From Methyloceanibacter superfactus (GTDB lineage Bacteria > Pseudomonadota > Alphaproteobacteria > Rhizobiales > Methyloligellaceae): a DNA stretch of 64,000 bases. The stretch's first letter is position 1; the number at the start of each line of letters is the position of its first letter. Positions 54,337 to 63,769 of this stretch are shown here, piece after piece. The stretch lies in NCBI RefSeq assembly GCF_001723305.1, contig NZ_LPWF01000016.1, forward strand, positions 180,576 through 244,575, in the 5' to 3' direction. The notes beneath the pieces are model-generated. The model did no database searches. It had not been told where the DNA came from and worked only from the letters and a program-made list of their open reading frames with translations. The position numbers and the translations under genes were made by a program.

Positions 54337-54765
54337 ATGTCGATCGAAGCTATTCTGATGCCGATGTTCGTCCAGGTCGCGCTGACCTTCGTGCTCTTGT
54401 TCTGGACCATCATTCTCCGGCTCCGGGCGGTGCGGCGGGGCGAAGTGAAGCCGGAGCAGATCGCGCTGCGCGAGCCGAACTGGCCGCCGCGCGTGCTCCA
54501 GATCAGCAATGCCTTCCACAATTCCGTGGAGATGCCGGTGTTGTTCTACGTGGTGGTGCTGCTGGCGCTGATCACGCGGACCCTCGACGTCACGCTCTAT
54601 GTGCTGATGTGGATGTTCGTCGTGTCGCGCATCGTGCACGCCACTATCCATGTGACCTCGAACCGGCTCAGCCACCGCACGCCGGTCTTCCTGATCGGCG
54701 CCATCGCGCTGGCGCTGATGTGGGTGATCGTCATCGCCCGCGTCATCCTGTTCCAGGCGGCCTGA
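54337..54765 (+). CDS. MAPEG family membrane protein
   Basis: A 142-residue four-helix membrane protein of the MAPEG (membrane-associated eicosanoid/glutathione) fold. IEAILMPMFVQVALTFVLLF, REPNWPPRVLQISNAFHNSVEMPVLFYVVVLL and SRIVHATIHVTSNRLSHR carry the conserved Asn/Glu and Arg/His positions. Substrates of bacterial members are mostly unknown. AAGGGGA precedes the ATG at 54337. The stop overlaps the ATG of rsmB by one base, so the two are coupled. Confidence 0.85.
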   Translation: MSIEAILMPMFVQVALTFVLLFWTIILRLRAVRRGEVKPEQIALREPNWPPRVLQISNAFHNSVEMPVLFYVVVLLALITRTLDVTLYVLMWMFVVSRIVHATIHVTSNRLSHRTPVFLIGAIALALMWVIVIARVILFQAA

Positions 54766-56059
54766 TGACCCCAGCGGCGCGGGCGAGCGCGGCCATCGAG
54801 GTGCTCGCCGATATTGCGCAACGCAAGCGGCCCGCGTCCGAGGCTCTGAAGGATTGGGGGCTCGGCCACAGATTTGCCGGTTCGGGCGACCGCGCGGCGA
54901 TCGGCAATCTGGTGTTCGATTGTTTGCGCAAGCGCGCGTCCTGCGCCGCCGCCATGGGGGAGGAGACCCCGCGCGCGCTCGTGCTGCGCACGCTCGTCAC
55001 AGGCTGGGGCATGACGCCCGATGCGGTAGTGGCCTTGTGCGACGGCAGCCGCTTCGCGCCGCCGCCGCTGTCCGAGACCGAGCTCGCGGGCGTGAAGCGT
55101 CATCTCCCCGACGATGCGCCGGCTCATGTGCGGGGCGACTTTCCGGACTGGCTCGATGCGGCTTTTGTGGAAACGTTCGGGGAGCGCGCAGCGGCTGAAG
55201 GCGCGGCGCTCGCGGCGCGCGCGCGGTCGATCTCCGGGTCAACACGCTGAAGGCCACGCGGGAGAAGGTGCTGAAGGCGCTTCACCGCCTAGATGCCATG
55301 CCGACCCCTCATTCGCCGCTTGGGGTGCGGATCGCGCAAGGGGCGGGGCCGGGGCGTAGCCCCAATGTTGAGGCGGACGCCGCGCACGGCAAAGGCTGGT
55401 TCGAGGTGCAGGACGAGGGCTCGCAGCTTGCCGCGCTGCTCAGCGGCGCGGGTCCGCGCCAGCAGGTCATCGATCTGTGCGCGCGCGCGGGCGGCTACAG
55501 ACGCTGGCGCTCGCAGGGCTAATGCAAAACACCGGACAGCTTTATGCCTACGACTCCGACCGGGTTCGCTTGCGGCCGATCTTCGAGCGGCTGAAGCGGG
55601 CGGGTGCGCGCAACATCCAGGTGCTCGGCGCCGGCGAGCCCGATGCGCTGACCGCGCTCGACGGCAAGATGGATCTGGTGGTCATCGATGCGCCGTGCAC
55701 GGGGTCCGGCGTGTGGCGGCGGCGGCCCGACGCCAAATGGCGGTTGTCGCCGGAGATGCTGGAGGCGCGCTGCGCCGAGCAGCGGGCCGTGCTCGATCTC
55801 GGCGCGCCGCTGGTCAAGCCGGGCGGGCGTCTCGTCTATGTGACCTGCTCGGTGCTGCCGCCGGAAAATCGCGGCCAGGTCGACGCCTTTCTCGCGCGTC
55901 ATGCCGACTTCAAGCTCGTGCCGTGGCGCGCGGCCTGGGAGGCCGCCCTGCCATCGGCGCGCCGCCCTCGGCCGACGGGCGGAGGAGACGCTGCTGATGA
56001 CGCCGCTCAGCCACGGGACCGACGGGTTCTTCGTGGCCGTCTTCGAGCGTACAGGCTAG
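54765..56059 (+). CDS. rsmB: 16S rRNA (cytosine-5)-methyltransferase RsmB-like, several frameshifts
   Basis: An RsmB/Sun-type enzyme that methylates C967 of 16S rRNA. Pieces are spread over three frames. The N-terminal NusB-like half is in the first (RASAAIEVLADIAQRKRPASEAL). The middle is in a second (LKATREKVLKALHRLDAMPTP, EVQDEGSQLAALLSG), and the catalytic half is in a third, with the Cys motifs DAPCTGSGVWRRRPDAKWRL and VTCSVLPPENRGQV. A last shift near 55975 restores ETLLMTPLSHGTDGFFVAVFERTG. Shifts lie near 55226, 55497 and 55955-55985. This is an indel-hit or decaying copy; given the many single-base shifts in the window, errors are likely. Confidence 0.85.
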
Positions 56060-56084
56060 CGCTTCCCTCAAGCGGAAGCGCGAG

Positions 56085-56725
56085 TCATTGCAGCGCCTTC
56101 GCGGCGCGGCTTTGCATGGCGTCGCACAGGGATCGGGGCGCCGTGCTCAGCTTGAAGACCTTGTCGTCCACGTCGCCTTCGAGGTCGACGGCGTCGCCTT
56201 CGCTGCAGCCTTGCGTCATGCGGATGCGCTCGAGCCGCACGAGGACCGCGCCATCGCCGCCCGCGACCGGCTCGACCTCGATGCCGCCGCCGTCACATTC
56301 CACGCCGCAGCCGATCGCCTCCTCCGAAGGCGCTGTCGCCGCTCGGCGTAAAGGGTCTCGCGCCGGTCTCTGACCTTCGCCGCCAACGTGAAGTCGTAGC
56401 GGAAGTGCTGCTTCCTGATGCCGCCGTCTTCGGTGGCGACGAGGATCGCGTCGTCATCGCTCAAGACGACATAGCGGATGAGGAGCACGAGCGCGGTGAC
56501 CTGCTGCTGCTTATGCTTGTTCAAGTGATCCGCGTCGTAGGTTCGGGAGAGGCAGAGCGCCGCGTCCGGTCCCGGCGGCAGCAGCGCCTTGAGCTTGGCG
56601 TAGTCCGGGCCGCTATAGGCGATGAGCGTTCCGCTTGCGGCGGCCATGCCGAAGGCCAAGGTCAAACCCGCCACCCAGCCTCGCATCGCCGTCAGTATCC
56701 TGTCGCCGCCAGTGGTTTTCAGCAT
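56085..56725 (-). CDS. Exported protein of unknown function (frameshift)
   Basis: About 210 codons in two frames. The first has a signal-like start (AGLTLAFGMAAASGTLIAYS), LSRTYDADHLNKHKQQQVTAL and a beta segment (ILVATEDGGIRKQHFRYDFTL). The second supplies GDGAVLVRLERIRMTQGCSEG and DDKVFKLSTAPRSLCDAMQ. The swap lies near 56315-56345, and the span is one base short of a multiple of three. ATG 56686 is an alternative start just before the hydrophobic part. No family recognised. Confidence 0.55.
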
Positions 56726-56979
56726 AAGCCGTCCGGGTGTCAGGCGCCATGGCGCTTCCGGGGGCAAGGCGATTTCACGATTCCTTTGAATCTGTTCGCG
56801 GATTTTGTTGCCGCCGGGGCGGAGCGGTTTTTGGTCCCGCTCGGCGCCCGAACGGCCCGCCGCAATTGCAGCGGCAAAGCGTACGCCCCTCGCCGCAGTT
56901 CGGACTTGACGTTGTCAAAATCCGCTCGTAAGCGTCGAGTTGGCCGGTTTCCGGCGGTCTTCATCTAGGAATAACGTCA

Positions 56980-57138
56980 ATGAAAAGTCTGGTTGCGATG
57001 CTTCTTGCATTGGGCCTAGCGGCTCCGTTTGCCTCGTCTGTCGCGTTCGCTCAGGACGCGCCCACGGATCAAGCGAGCTGCGAGGACGCTGGCATGGTTT
57101 GGGACGATGCTTCCGGGACCTGCGCGCCCGCGGACTAG
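56980..57138 (+). CDS. Small exported protein (52 aa) with CEDAG-W-D-C motif
   Basis: A 52-residue exported protein with a signal peptide over residues 1-24 (VAMLLALGLAAPFASSVAFAQ) and a short mature part containing SCEDAGMVWDDASGTCAP, that is, two Cys enclosing a G-x2-W-D element seen in small Hyphomicrobiales exported proteins. AGGA lies nine bases upstream of ATG 56980, and its own terminator follows at 57168-57193. The clean gene-plus-terminator layout argues strongly for a real gene. Confidence 0.72.
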   Translation: MKSLVAMLLALGLAAPFASSVAFAQDAPTDQASCEDAGMVWDDASGTCAPAD

Positions 57139-57167
57139 CCGCTGAGACACGCTGCGACGACAGAAAG

Positions 57168-57193
57168 CCCCGGCCCAAAGGCCGGGGTTTTTT
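57168..57193 (+). terminator. Factor-independent terminator
   Basis: A perfect 8-bp GC stem (CCCCGGCC at 57168-57175, GGCCGGGG at 57180-57187) with loop CAAA is followed by six T (57188-57193). It ends the 52-residue protein transcript; on the minus strand it touches the end of the methyltransferase gene. Confidence 0.9.
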
Positions 57194-57196
57194 GAT

Positions 57197-58212
57197 TCAC
57201 GGGCGGGTCGCCGCGATGAGGGAGAGGCCGGTCCGGGTGGCGGAGAGATCGGCGGGGGAGAGGCCCGCATCGCCGATCAGCGCTCTGATCTCGGACTCGG
57301 TGCGGGCCTTGCCGCCGGTGATCGCCATCATGTGGAGGTCGAGCATGACCGCGGCGGGGTCGTCGGTGGCGTGCTCCGGCAAGAGCCGCTCGATGACGAC
57401 GAGCCTGGCGCCGGACTTCATGGCTTTGCGGCAGTTCTCCAGGATGGCGCGGGCTGGCGCATCGTCATGCTGCTGGAGCACGGACTCAACAGATAGAGGT
57501 CCGCCTCGACGGGCATGGCCTGCAGCATGTCGCCGGCCATGAGCCCGACGCGGCCGGCCAGCCCATCGGACTGAAGATAGACCCGGGCGCCTGAGAGCTT
57601 GTGGGGCACGTCCATCAGCACGCCATTCGCGTGCGGATGCGCCAGGAGCACGGCGGCGAGGAGTGCGCCATGACCGCCGCCGATCTCGGCCACGGTCTTC
57701 ACCCCGGCAAGGTCGAGCGCGTCCACGATGGGCTGGCTTTGCGCGAAGGTCTCGCCTTCCACATAAGCCTCGAACACGGCGCCGGCTTCCGGATGGGACC
57801 GCCGCCAGGCGCCGACAGACTCGCCGAACACCTGCTCGAAGGCGGGGGTGCCCGTCTTCACGCAAGCGGCGAGGTTCGCCCAGGGACGCCAATATTGCTC
57901 GACCACGATCAGCAGCTTCTCGCGCAAGGTTGAGTGGGCGTCCGGCGCCAGCGCGCGGCCGGTCTCGGTCAGCGCGAAACGCCCGCCGGGCTGCTCGGCG
58001 CAGAGGCCGATGGTCACCAGCCCGCGCAAGGTGCGCAGGAGATGAGGGGCCGAGAGGTCCAGCGCCTTGGCCAGATCCTCCGCCGTCCAGGCGCTTTCCC
58101 CCATGGTCTCCGGCAGGCCGAGCTTCACGCAGGCATAGGCAAGTGCCGCGTCATGATAGGCCTCGATCTGGCCCCGCAGGCGCGCCTCGGCGTCGTGCTC
58201 GGACTGGCTCAT
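57197..58212 (-). CDS. SAM-dependent O-methyltransferase-like protein (frameshift)
   Basis: A methyltransferase of the plant-type/acetylserotonin O-methyltransferase fold, with an N-terminal winged-helix dimerisation region (TAEDLAKALDLSAPHLLRTLRGLVTIGLC) and the SAM site VAEIGGGHGALLAAVLLAHP. The frame changes near 57490: LYLL should continue as SVLQQHDDAPARAILENCRKAMKSGARLVVIERLLP, found in the next frame. The span is one base short of a multiple of three. The start ATG 58212 is chosen without a clear ribosome-binding site; 58254 is an alternative. Substrate unknown. It is divergent from guaA. Confidence 0.82.
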
Positions 58213-58288
58213 AAGGCGGAAATCGCATGGGGCCGTTTCCGGCACAAGCGGCATTGCCGACTCGGGTTCCCTGCTATAACCACCGGCC

Positions 58289-59896
58289 ATGACGGATGTG
58301 AGCGAGATTTCAGTCGAAGAGCCCCAAGACCCGGCCCCCGACGGCTCCCAGGACCGGGTGCTGATCGTCGATTTCGGCAGCCAGGTGACCCAGCTCATCG
58401 CGCGCCGGGTGCGCGAGGCGGGGGTCTACTCGGAGATCGTGCCCTTCGACAAGGCCGAAGCCGCCCTCGGTCCCGTTCTGCCACGCGCCATCATCCTGTC
58501 CGGCGGTCCCGCTTCGGTGCATGAGACCGGCACGCCGCGCGGCGCCGGCAAAGCCCTGTTCACCGCGGGCGTGCCGGTGCTCGGCATCTGCTATGGCGAG
58601 CAGGCCATGGTCGCGGCGCTGGGCGGTCAGGTGGAAGCGGGACGCGAGCGCGAGTTCGGCCGCGCCGAGCTCAGAATCATCGACGAGACGCCGCTCTTTG
58701 CCGGCGTGTTCGCCGAGGGGGAGCGGGCGCAAGTGTGGATGAGCCACGGCGACCGGGTGACCAAGCTGCCGCCGGGCTTCCGCGCCGTCGGCATCTCGAC
58801 CGGCGCGCCGTTTGCGGCCATCGCCGACGACAGTCGCAAGCTGTTCGGCGTCCAGTTCCATCCCGAAGTGGTGCACACGCCGAAGGGCGCGGCGCTCATC
58901 GCCAACTTCGTACGCGAGATCGCCGGCTGCGACGGCGATTGGAGCATGGCGCAGTTCCGCGAGGCGGAGGTGGCGCGCATCCGCGATCAGGTGGGCGAGG
59001 GCCGGGTGGTGTGCGGGCTGTCGGGCGGCGTGGATTCGGCGGTCGCCGCGCTTCTCATCCACGAGGCGATCGGCGATCAGCTCACCTGCATCTTCGTCGA
59101 TCACGGACTGCTCCGCCAAGACGAGGCTCGCCAAGTCGTCGATCTGTTCCGCGGCACCTACAACATTCCGCTGATCCATGTGGATGCGAGCGAGCGTTTC
59201 TTGCGCGCGCTGGACGGCATCTCCGATCCGGAAGCCAAGCGCAAGATCATCGGCCGGCTGTTCGTCGAAGTGTTCGAGGAGCAATCCGAGCAGCTCGAGG
59301 ACGCCGAGTTCCTGGCCCAAGGCACGCTCTATCCGGACGTGATCGAGAGCGTGTCGGCGACGGGCGGTCCCTCCGTCACCATCAAGTCACATCATAATGT
59401 CGGCGGCCTGCCCGAGACCATGAAGCTGAAACTGGTCGAGCCGTTGCGCGCGTTGTTCAAGGACGAGGTGCGTAAGCTCGGCCGCGAGCTCGGTCTTCCC
59501 GAAGCCTTCGTCGGCCGGCATCCATTCCCGGGCCCGGGCTTGCCATTCGCATTCCCGGCGGAGATCACGCAAGAGAAGCTGGAGATTCTGCGCCAGGCCG
59601 ACGCCATCTATCTCGACGAGATCCGCAAGGCCGGCCTCTACGACGCGATCTGGCAGGCCTTCGCCGTGCTGCTGCCCGTGCGCACCGTGGGCGTCATGGG
59701 CGATGCGCGCACTTACGACTTCGTCTGCGCGCTGCGCGCCGTCACCTCGACCGACGGCATGACGGCGGACTATTACGACTTCTCCCACGAGTTTCTGGGG
59801 CACGCCGCCCGGCGCATCATCAACGAGGTGCGCGGCATCAACCGCGTGGTCTACGACATCACCTCCAAGCCGCCCGGCACGATCGAGTGGGAGTGA
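58289..59896 (+). CDS. guaA: GMP synthase (glutamine-hydrolysing)
   Basis: The enzyme aminates XMP to GMP, completing the guanine pathway begun by guaB. The glutaminase Cys is in [10 protein letters not shown] with His/Glu in FHPEVVHT. The ATP-pyrophosphatase loop is [14 protein letters not shown], and the dimerisation domain ends PPGTIEWE. At 535 residues it has the normal length and is uninterrupted. Its last 74 bases are repeated with two synonymous differences at 60436-60509, so the 3' end may have been replaced or retained during an integration event. Confidence 0.97.
   Translation: MTDVSEISVEEPQDPAPDGSQDRVLIVDFGSQVTQLIARRVREAGVYSEIVPFDKAEAALGPVLPRAIILSGGPASVHETGTPRGAGKALFTAGVPVLGICYGEQAMVAALGGQVEAGREREFGRAELRIIDETPLFAGVFAEGERAQVWMSHGDRVTKLPPGFRAVGISTGAPFAAIADDSRKLFGVQFHPEVVHTPKGAALIANFVREIAGCDGDWSMAQFREAEVARIRDQVGEGRVVCGLSGGVDSAVAALLIHEAIGDQLTCIFVDHGLLRQDEARQVVDLFRGTYNIPLIHVDASERFLRALDGISDPEAKRKIIGRLFVEVFEEQSEQLEDAEFLAQGTLYPDVIESVSATGGPSVTIKSHHNVGGLPETMKLKLVEPLRALFKDEVRKLGRELGLPEAFVGRHPFPGPGLPFAFPAEITQEKLEILRQADAIYLDEIRKAGLYDAIWQAFAVLLPVRTVGVMGDARTYDFVCALRAVTSTDGMTADYYDFSHEFLGHAARRIINEVRGINRVVYDITSKPPGTIEWE
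59821..59894 (+). repeat. Direct repeat A, in the guaA 3' end
   Basis: The last 74 bases of guaA before the stop dinucleotide form copy A of a direct repeat. It matches copy B at 60436-60509 with two mismatches. Both mismatches are at third codon positions and leave the peptide unchanged. The similarity stops sharply on both sides, as expected for attachment-site duplication. Confidence 0.9.
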
Positions 59897-59915
59897 TCCC
59901 TCTTAGCGGCGCGCA

Positions 59916-60401
59916 TCACGCGCCGGGCTGATCCGTGGGGTGACCGCTGCGCTTCAGGCGCACGATCGCCGCATCGAGCGCCTGGAGGAAGGCCGAGCGG
60001 TCAGCCTTCGAGAACGGCCGCGGGCCGCCCGTGATCTCGCCCGCCGAGCGCAAATCGGTCATCAGATCGCGTATGGCGAGGGTCATGCCGATGGAAGCGT
60101 CGGTGAAGGCTTTGCCGTTCGGTGCGATGGCCTCGGCCTTCGCAGTGAGGGCGCGATGGGCGAGGGGCACGTCGTTTGTCACCACGATCACGCCGGGGCG
60201 GGCCCGCTCCGCGATCCAATCGTCGGCAATGTCGAGGCCCTGATCGACGATCACGCGCTCGATGTTCGCGTCCTTCGGCAGCATCATATAGGCGTTGGAA
60301 ACGACGATGGTCTTGACCGCGTATCTTGCGGCGACCCGAAAAACCTCGTCTTTTACGGGACAGGCATCGGCATCGACAAGGATCAGGATGGGTTCGAACA
60401 T
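59916..60401 (-). CDS. YaiI/YqxD family protein (DUF188)
   Basis: A 161-residue protein of the UPF0178/DUF188 family, related to NYN/PIN-type nucleases. [33 protein letters not shown] and the [21 protein letters not shown] tail are signatures; the conserved Asp residues suggest metal-dependent nuclease chemistry, which is not proven for the family. It sits alone between the two guaA-end repeats, so it is the sole cargo of that interval. It is transcribed towards guaA. Confidence 0.9.
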   Translation of the reverse strand: MFEPILILVDADACPVKDEVFRVAARYAVKTIVVSNAYMMLPKDANIERVIVDQGLDIADDWIAERARPGVIVVTNDVPLAHRALTAKAEAIAPNGKAFTDASIGMTLAIRDLMTDLRSAGEITGGPRPFSKADRSAFLQALDAAIVRLKRSGHPTDQPGA

Positions 60402-60435
60402 GGCTGGATGTTTAGCAGCCGGGCCCCCGCAACAG

Positions 60436-60509
60436 CAACGAGGTGCGCGGCATCAACCGCGTCGTCTACGACATCACCTCCAAGCCTCCCGGCACGATCG
60501 AGTGGGAGT
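60436..60509 (+). repeat. Direct repeat B, displaced guaA 3' end
   Basis: Copy B of the guaA tail repeat lies 35 bases upstream of the DUF188 start codon on the far side of that gene. It encodes the same C-terminal residues as guaA and ends with TAG instead of TGA. It lacks the rest of guaA and is not translated as such. It is best explained as a displaced end or an attR-like site. Confidence 0.9.
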
Positions 60510-60566
60510 AGGGGGGAACGCGCCTCTGACCCGAACCCGGCCTTATTTGGCAGGTTAGGATCGCCG

Positions 60567-61190
60567 ATGGACTGGGACCTCGTACGATTTCTAGCCGAGG
60601 AAGCCGGCCTCTTCGCCGCTGGCTATGTTCTCGGCGCGCTCTCGTTCCACGCGATCGCCCTGCCGCTTCTCTATGCGCTGCCCCGCGCCGTCTTGTGGGC
60701 GGTGCAGGGGCGCTTGCGCTGGCGCGCGGTCCCCGGCTTTCTCGTTTCTCCCATCGTGTGGGGCGCGCTGTTCGCCTTGGCCGGCTATCTCCTGGCGCTC
60801 TACGCACCAGTCGCTTGGGAGCGTCTTTATCCGAGTCCGCCGTTTTACTTAGGCGTGTGGCTTGGGATCAGCGTGCGCGCGTTCCGCGCCTTCGGCTCCA
60901 AGGCGGGGCAGTTGAAATTGCGGGACCGCTTTCTCGACCGCGTCCGGTCGCATTTGAAGGCACGGGCGCCCACCGAGGACGAGCGCATGGGCGAGGACAT
61001 CTTCGAGCGCATCTGGCATGTGTCGCGCGGGGGCACGCGCTCGGGCCCGTTCACTTACGAGGAGCTGCGGCGGCAAGCGAAGCGCGGCGAGCTCCGGGAT
61101 GACGACCTACTGTGGCGGCCGGGCGTCACCGGCTATATGGAGGCTTCCGCGGTCTTGGGGCCGGTCGAGAAGCGATCCCCCGCGCGCTGA
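60567..61190 (+). CDS. Membrane protein with C-terminal GYF_2 domain
   Basis: A 207-residue protein with three hydrophobic helices in the first 110 residues (GYVLGALSFHAIALPLLYAL, VPGFLVSPIVWGALFALAGYLLALY, PFYLGVWLGISVRAF), an amphipathic linker and a C-terminal GYF_2 (DUF4339) module: IWHVSRGGTRSGPFTYEELRRQAKRGEL followed by LLWRPGVTGYMEA. GYF_2 domains are common at the ends of bacterial membrane proteins and probably bind proline-rich partners. AGGA is eight to nine bases upstream. It stands outside the guaA-tail repeat. Confidence 0.78.
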   Translation: MDWDLVRFLAEEAGLFAAGYVLGALSFHAIALPLLYALPRAVLWAVQGRLRWRAVPGFLVSPIVWGALFALAGYLLALYAPVAWERLYPSPPFYLGVWLGISVRAFRAFGSKAGQLKLRDRFLDRVRSHLKARAPTEDERMGEDIFERIWHVSRGGTRSGPFTYEELRRQAKRGELRDDDLLWRPGVTGYMEASAVLGPVEKRSPAR

Positions 61191-61344
61191 GGCAGGGCCG
61201 CCGCCGTTTAGGCCCGATTAAGCACTCCGCCCTAACGTCTCAGATTAGACAATAATTTTCCTGATGATCTGGACCGGTTGGGGCGCCTAGGGCGGGATGC
61301 TCGGGGCACCATCGAAAATCGGATCGATGAGGGGATTCGATCCT

Positions 61345-62382
61345 ATGCGGATGTCATCTCTCCTTCTCAGTCTCCTTGCGCTGGCTGCGTTCTGCGCCTT
61401 GCCGGGCTCGCCTAGAGCCTTCGCCGAGGATCTGCCGTGGCTCGTCGCGCCCGTTCCGGCCGCGCCGGTGCCGCCGTCGCCTGCCGCGCCGTCCGCGCCG
61501 GGTATTCCGCCCTGGCTGCAAGCTCATGTGGGCGACGGCGACGGACAGATCTCGGGGCTGGTGCTCCGCCGAGCACGGGCGTTCTATCTGCAAAAGGTTC
61601 GCGAAGGCGCTGTCGACAATGCCTGCTATTTCGCCTTCGACGCCACGCGTCCGGCCGTCTCGGGGCGCCGGTTCTATGTCATCTGCGAAGCCAACAAGAC
61701 GTTCCGCGCGGTGCCGTCCGGCCACGGCAGCGGCCGCAATCTGCCGGGTGTCGCCGATCTCTCGAACAGCGTGCGCTGCGCCAAGAATTTCAGCAATGCG
61801 GAGAATTCCAAGCTGACGACCGGCGGCGGCTATGTGACGGCGGAGACCAGGACATCCTTCAAGGGCTATTACCGCGCGGACGGAAGCTACCAGCCGCTGG
61901 TCCGCTCGTTCCTACAGTTCGAGGGCGAGGGCGATACCGCGAATGCCCGGGCGCGCGCCATCGGCGGCCATCCCGGCCTGATCGTGTCGTGGATCTGCCG
62001 GATGAAATATCCGAGCAGCCCCTACGCGGACGAGGACGGCTACGTGCCTTACGGCAAGCTGATCGACTACGGCGCCGGGCGCAGCAATGGCTGCACCAGC
62101 TGGCCCGCGTCGGACTCCGCGAAGATTCTGCCGCTGGCGGAGAACAGGCCGACCACGGTCTATATTTATCCCGAAGCGCGGGACATCGTGGCCGTGGGAC
62201 GCGCGGTGAAGGCCGGCCAATCGCCGGCGCGTGCCGGGCTCTATTGGAACGCGTCCTGCCTGGCGGAGATCGGCGCGCCCAACTTCTGGCCGCGAGAGAC
62301 GGTCGAGCCGGCGCTGGTTGCGTATAAGAAGGATCATCCGCCGGCGAAACCGGAGCCGTTGCCGATCTGCAAGCGGCCGTAA
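61345..62382 (+). CDS. Exported L,D-transpeptidase-like protein (YkuD_2 type)
   Basis: A 345-residue exported protein. Signal peptide to about residue 27 (LLSLLALAAFCALPGSPRAFAE), then a Pro-rich linker. The catalytic region resembles the YkuD_2 (murein L,D-transpeptidase catalytic) family: RFYVICEANKTFRAVPSGHGSG, KNFSNAENSKLTTGGGYVTAET, AIGGHPGLIVSW (catalytic His) and RSNGCTSWP (catalytic Cys). The enzyme would attach or cross-link peptidoglycan in the periplasm. GAGGGG precedes ATG 61345; ATG 61327 is an alternative. Assignment rests on motif spacing rather than strong overall similarity. Confidence 0.75.
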   Translation: MRMSSLLLSLLALAAFCALPGSPRAFAEDLPWLVAPVPAAPVPPSPAAPSAPGIPPWLQAHVGDGDGQISGLVLRRARAFYLQKVREGAVDNACYFAFDATRPAVSGRRFYVICEANKTFRAVPSGHGSGRNLPGVADLSNSVRCAKNFSNAENSKLTTGGGYVTAETRTSFKGYYRADGSYQPLVRSFLQFEGEGDTANARARAIGGHPGLIVSWICRMKYPSSPYADEDGYVPYGKLIDYGAGRSNGCTSWPASDSAKILPLAENRPTTVYIYPEARDIVAVGRAVKAGQSPARAGLYWNASCLAEIGAPNFWPRETVEPALVAYKKDHPPAKPEPLPICKRP

Positions 62383-62406
62383 GGCTTCAGGAAGGCGGCC
62401 GAGCCG

Positions 62407-63659
62407 ATGCCAGGACGCGCATCGCCATCGCGCGCCCCGCTCATTCTCATGATCGGGCCTGGGTTGTTGCTCGCCGCGACCGGCGTCGCGCCGGCGATCT
62501 CGCCACGAGCAGCTTCGTCGGTGGATTGCTCGGCACGGCCGTGCTGTGGGCCGTCGTCGTCGGCGCCTTCTTCAAGTTCGTGGTCACCGAGGGGCTCGCG
62601 CGCTGGCAGCTGGCGACGGGCGAGACGCTGATCGAGGGCGCCGTCGGCCGTCTCGGCCGTGGCGTCGTCTGGCTGTTCCTGCCCTATCTCCTGCTGTGGT
62701 CCTTCTTCGTCGGGTCGGCGTTGATGAGCGCGACGGGCGTCACGCTGCACGCCATGCTGCCGGTGTTCGAGGATGCGGCGCGCGGCAAGGTCGTGTTCGG
62801 CATCGCGGCAAGTCTCGCCGGCCTCGTGCTTGTCTGGTTCGGAGGCTACCGGCTGTTCGAGGCCGTGATGCGCGCCTGCATCGTCGTCATGCTCGTCACC
62901 GTCGTCCTCGCGGCGGGGCTTTTATGGCCCGGCACGCTGCCCGTCCTCGAGGGTCTGTTCGTCCCGCGCATTCCGGATGCGGGCGGGCAGGGGCTGTCCT
63001 GGACACTCGCTTTGATCGGCGGCGTCGGCGGCACGCTGACCGTGCTCTGCTACGGCTATTGGTTGCGCGAGGAAGGGCGGACGCAGCCGGACGATCTGCG
63101 CGTGTGCCGTATCGATCTCGCTACGGGATATCTCCTGACCGCTGTCTTCGGCCTCGCCATGGTCATCGTGGGCTCGAGCATCAGCATCGAAGGCTCGGGC
63201 GCCAAGCTGCTGGTCACGCTGTCGAGCCGGCTCGAGGAGGTCATGGGGCCGGTCGGCAAATGGCTCTTTCTCGTCGGCGCGCTCGGCGCGGTGTTCTCGA
63301 GCCTGCTCGGCGTCTGGCAGTCGGTTCCCTATCTTTTCGCCGACTGCTGGGGGTTGCTGAAAGGCGGCGTCTCCGACGCGTCAACGCGCGTCGATACGCA
63401 GGCCGCGCCCTACCGCGCCTATCTCCTCCTCATCGCCACCGTGCCGATGGCCGGACTGTTTTGGGGTTTTCGCGACATCCAATTGGCCTATGCGGTGACG
63501 GGCGCGCTCTTGTTCCCGGTCCTCGCGCTCGCGCTTCTCATCTTCAACGGGCGATCCCAATGGGTGGGGCCGGCGTTCAGGAACAAGCCGCTGACGATCG
63601 CCGTGCTCATGGTCGTCTTGCTGTTCTTCAGTTGGATCGCCTTGCGGCCTCTCGTCTAG
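62407..63659 (+). CDS. Nramp-family divalent metal transporter-like protein (frameshift)
   Basis: A polytopic protein of about 417 residues with eleven or so helices. The N-terminus LILMIGPGLLLAATGV should continue as GAGDLATSSFVGGLLGTAVLW, obtained by adding one base near 62488; the rest is uninterrupted (FKFVVTEGLARWQLATGETLIEG, SGAKLLVTLSSRLEEVMG). The span is one base short of a multiple of three. The first-helix metal motif DPGN of Nramp transporters is replaced by GAGD, so metal binding and selectivity are uncertain. AGGAAGG precedes the ATG. It may share a transcript with the preceding gene (24-base gap). Confidence 0.8.
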
Positions 63660-63769
63660 ATCTCTGCGCGGCGCATTCCTCCGCGAAATTGGGCGCCATC
63701 GTGAGCTTCCCCGGATCGATGGAGTGGAAACCGGCCTTTGGTCGTCACCGCGCGGCGGTCCGACAGCGC

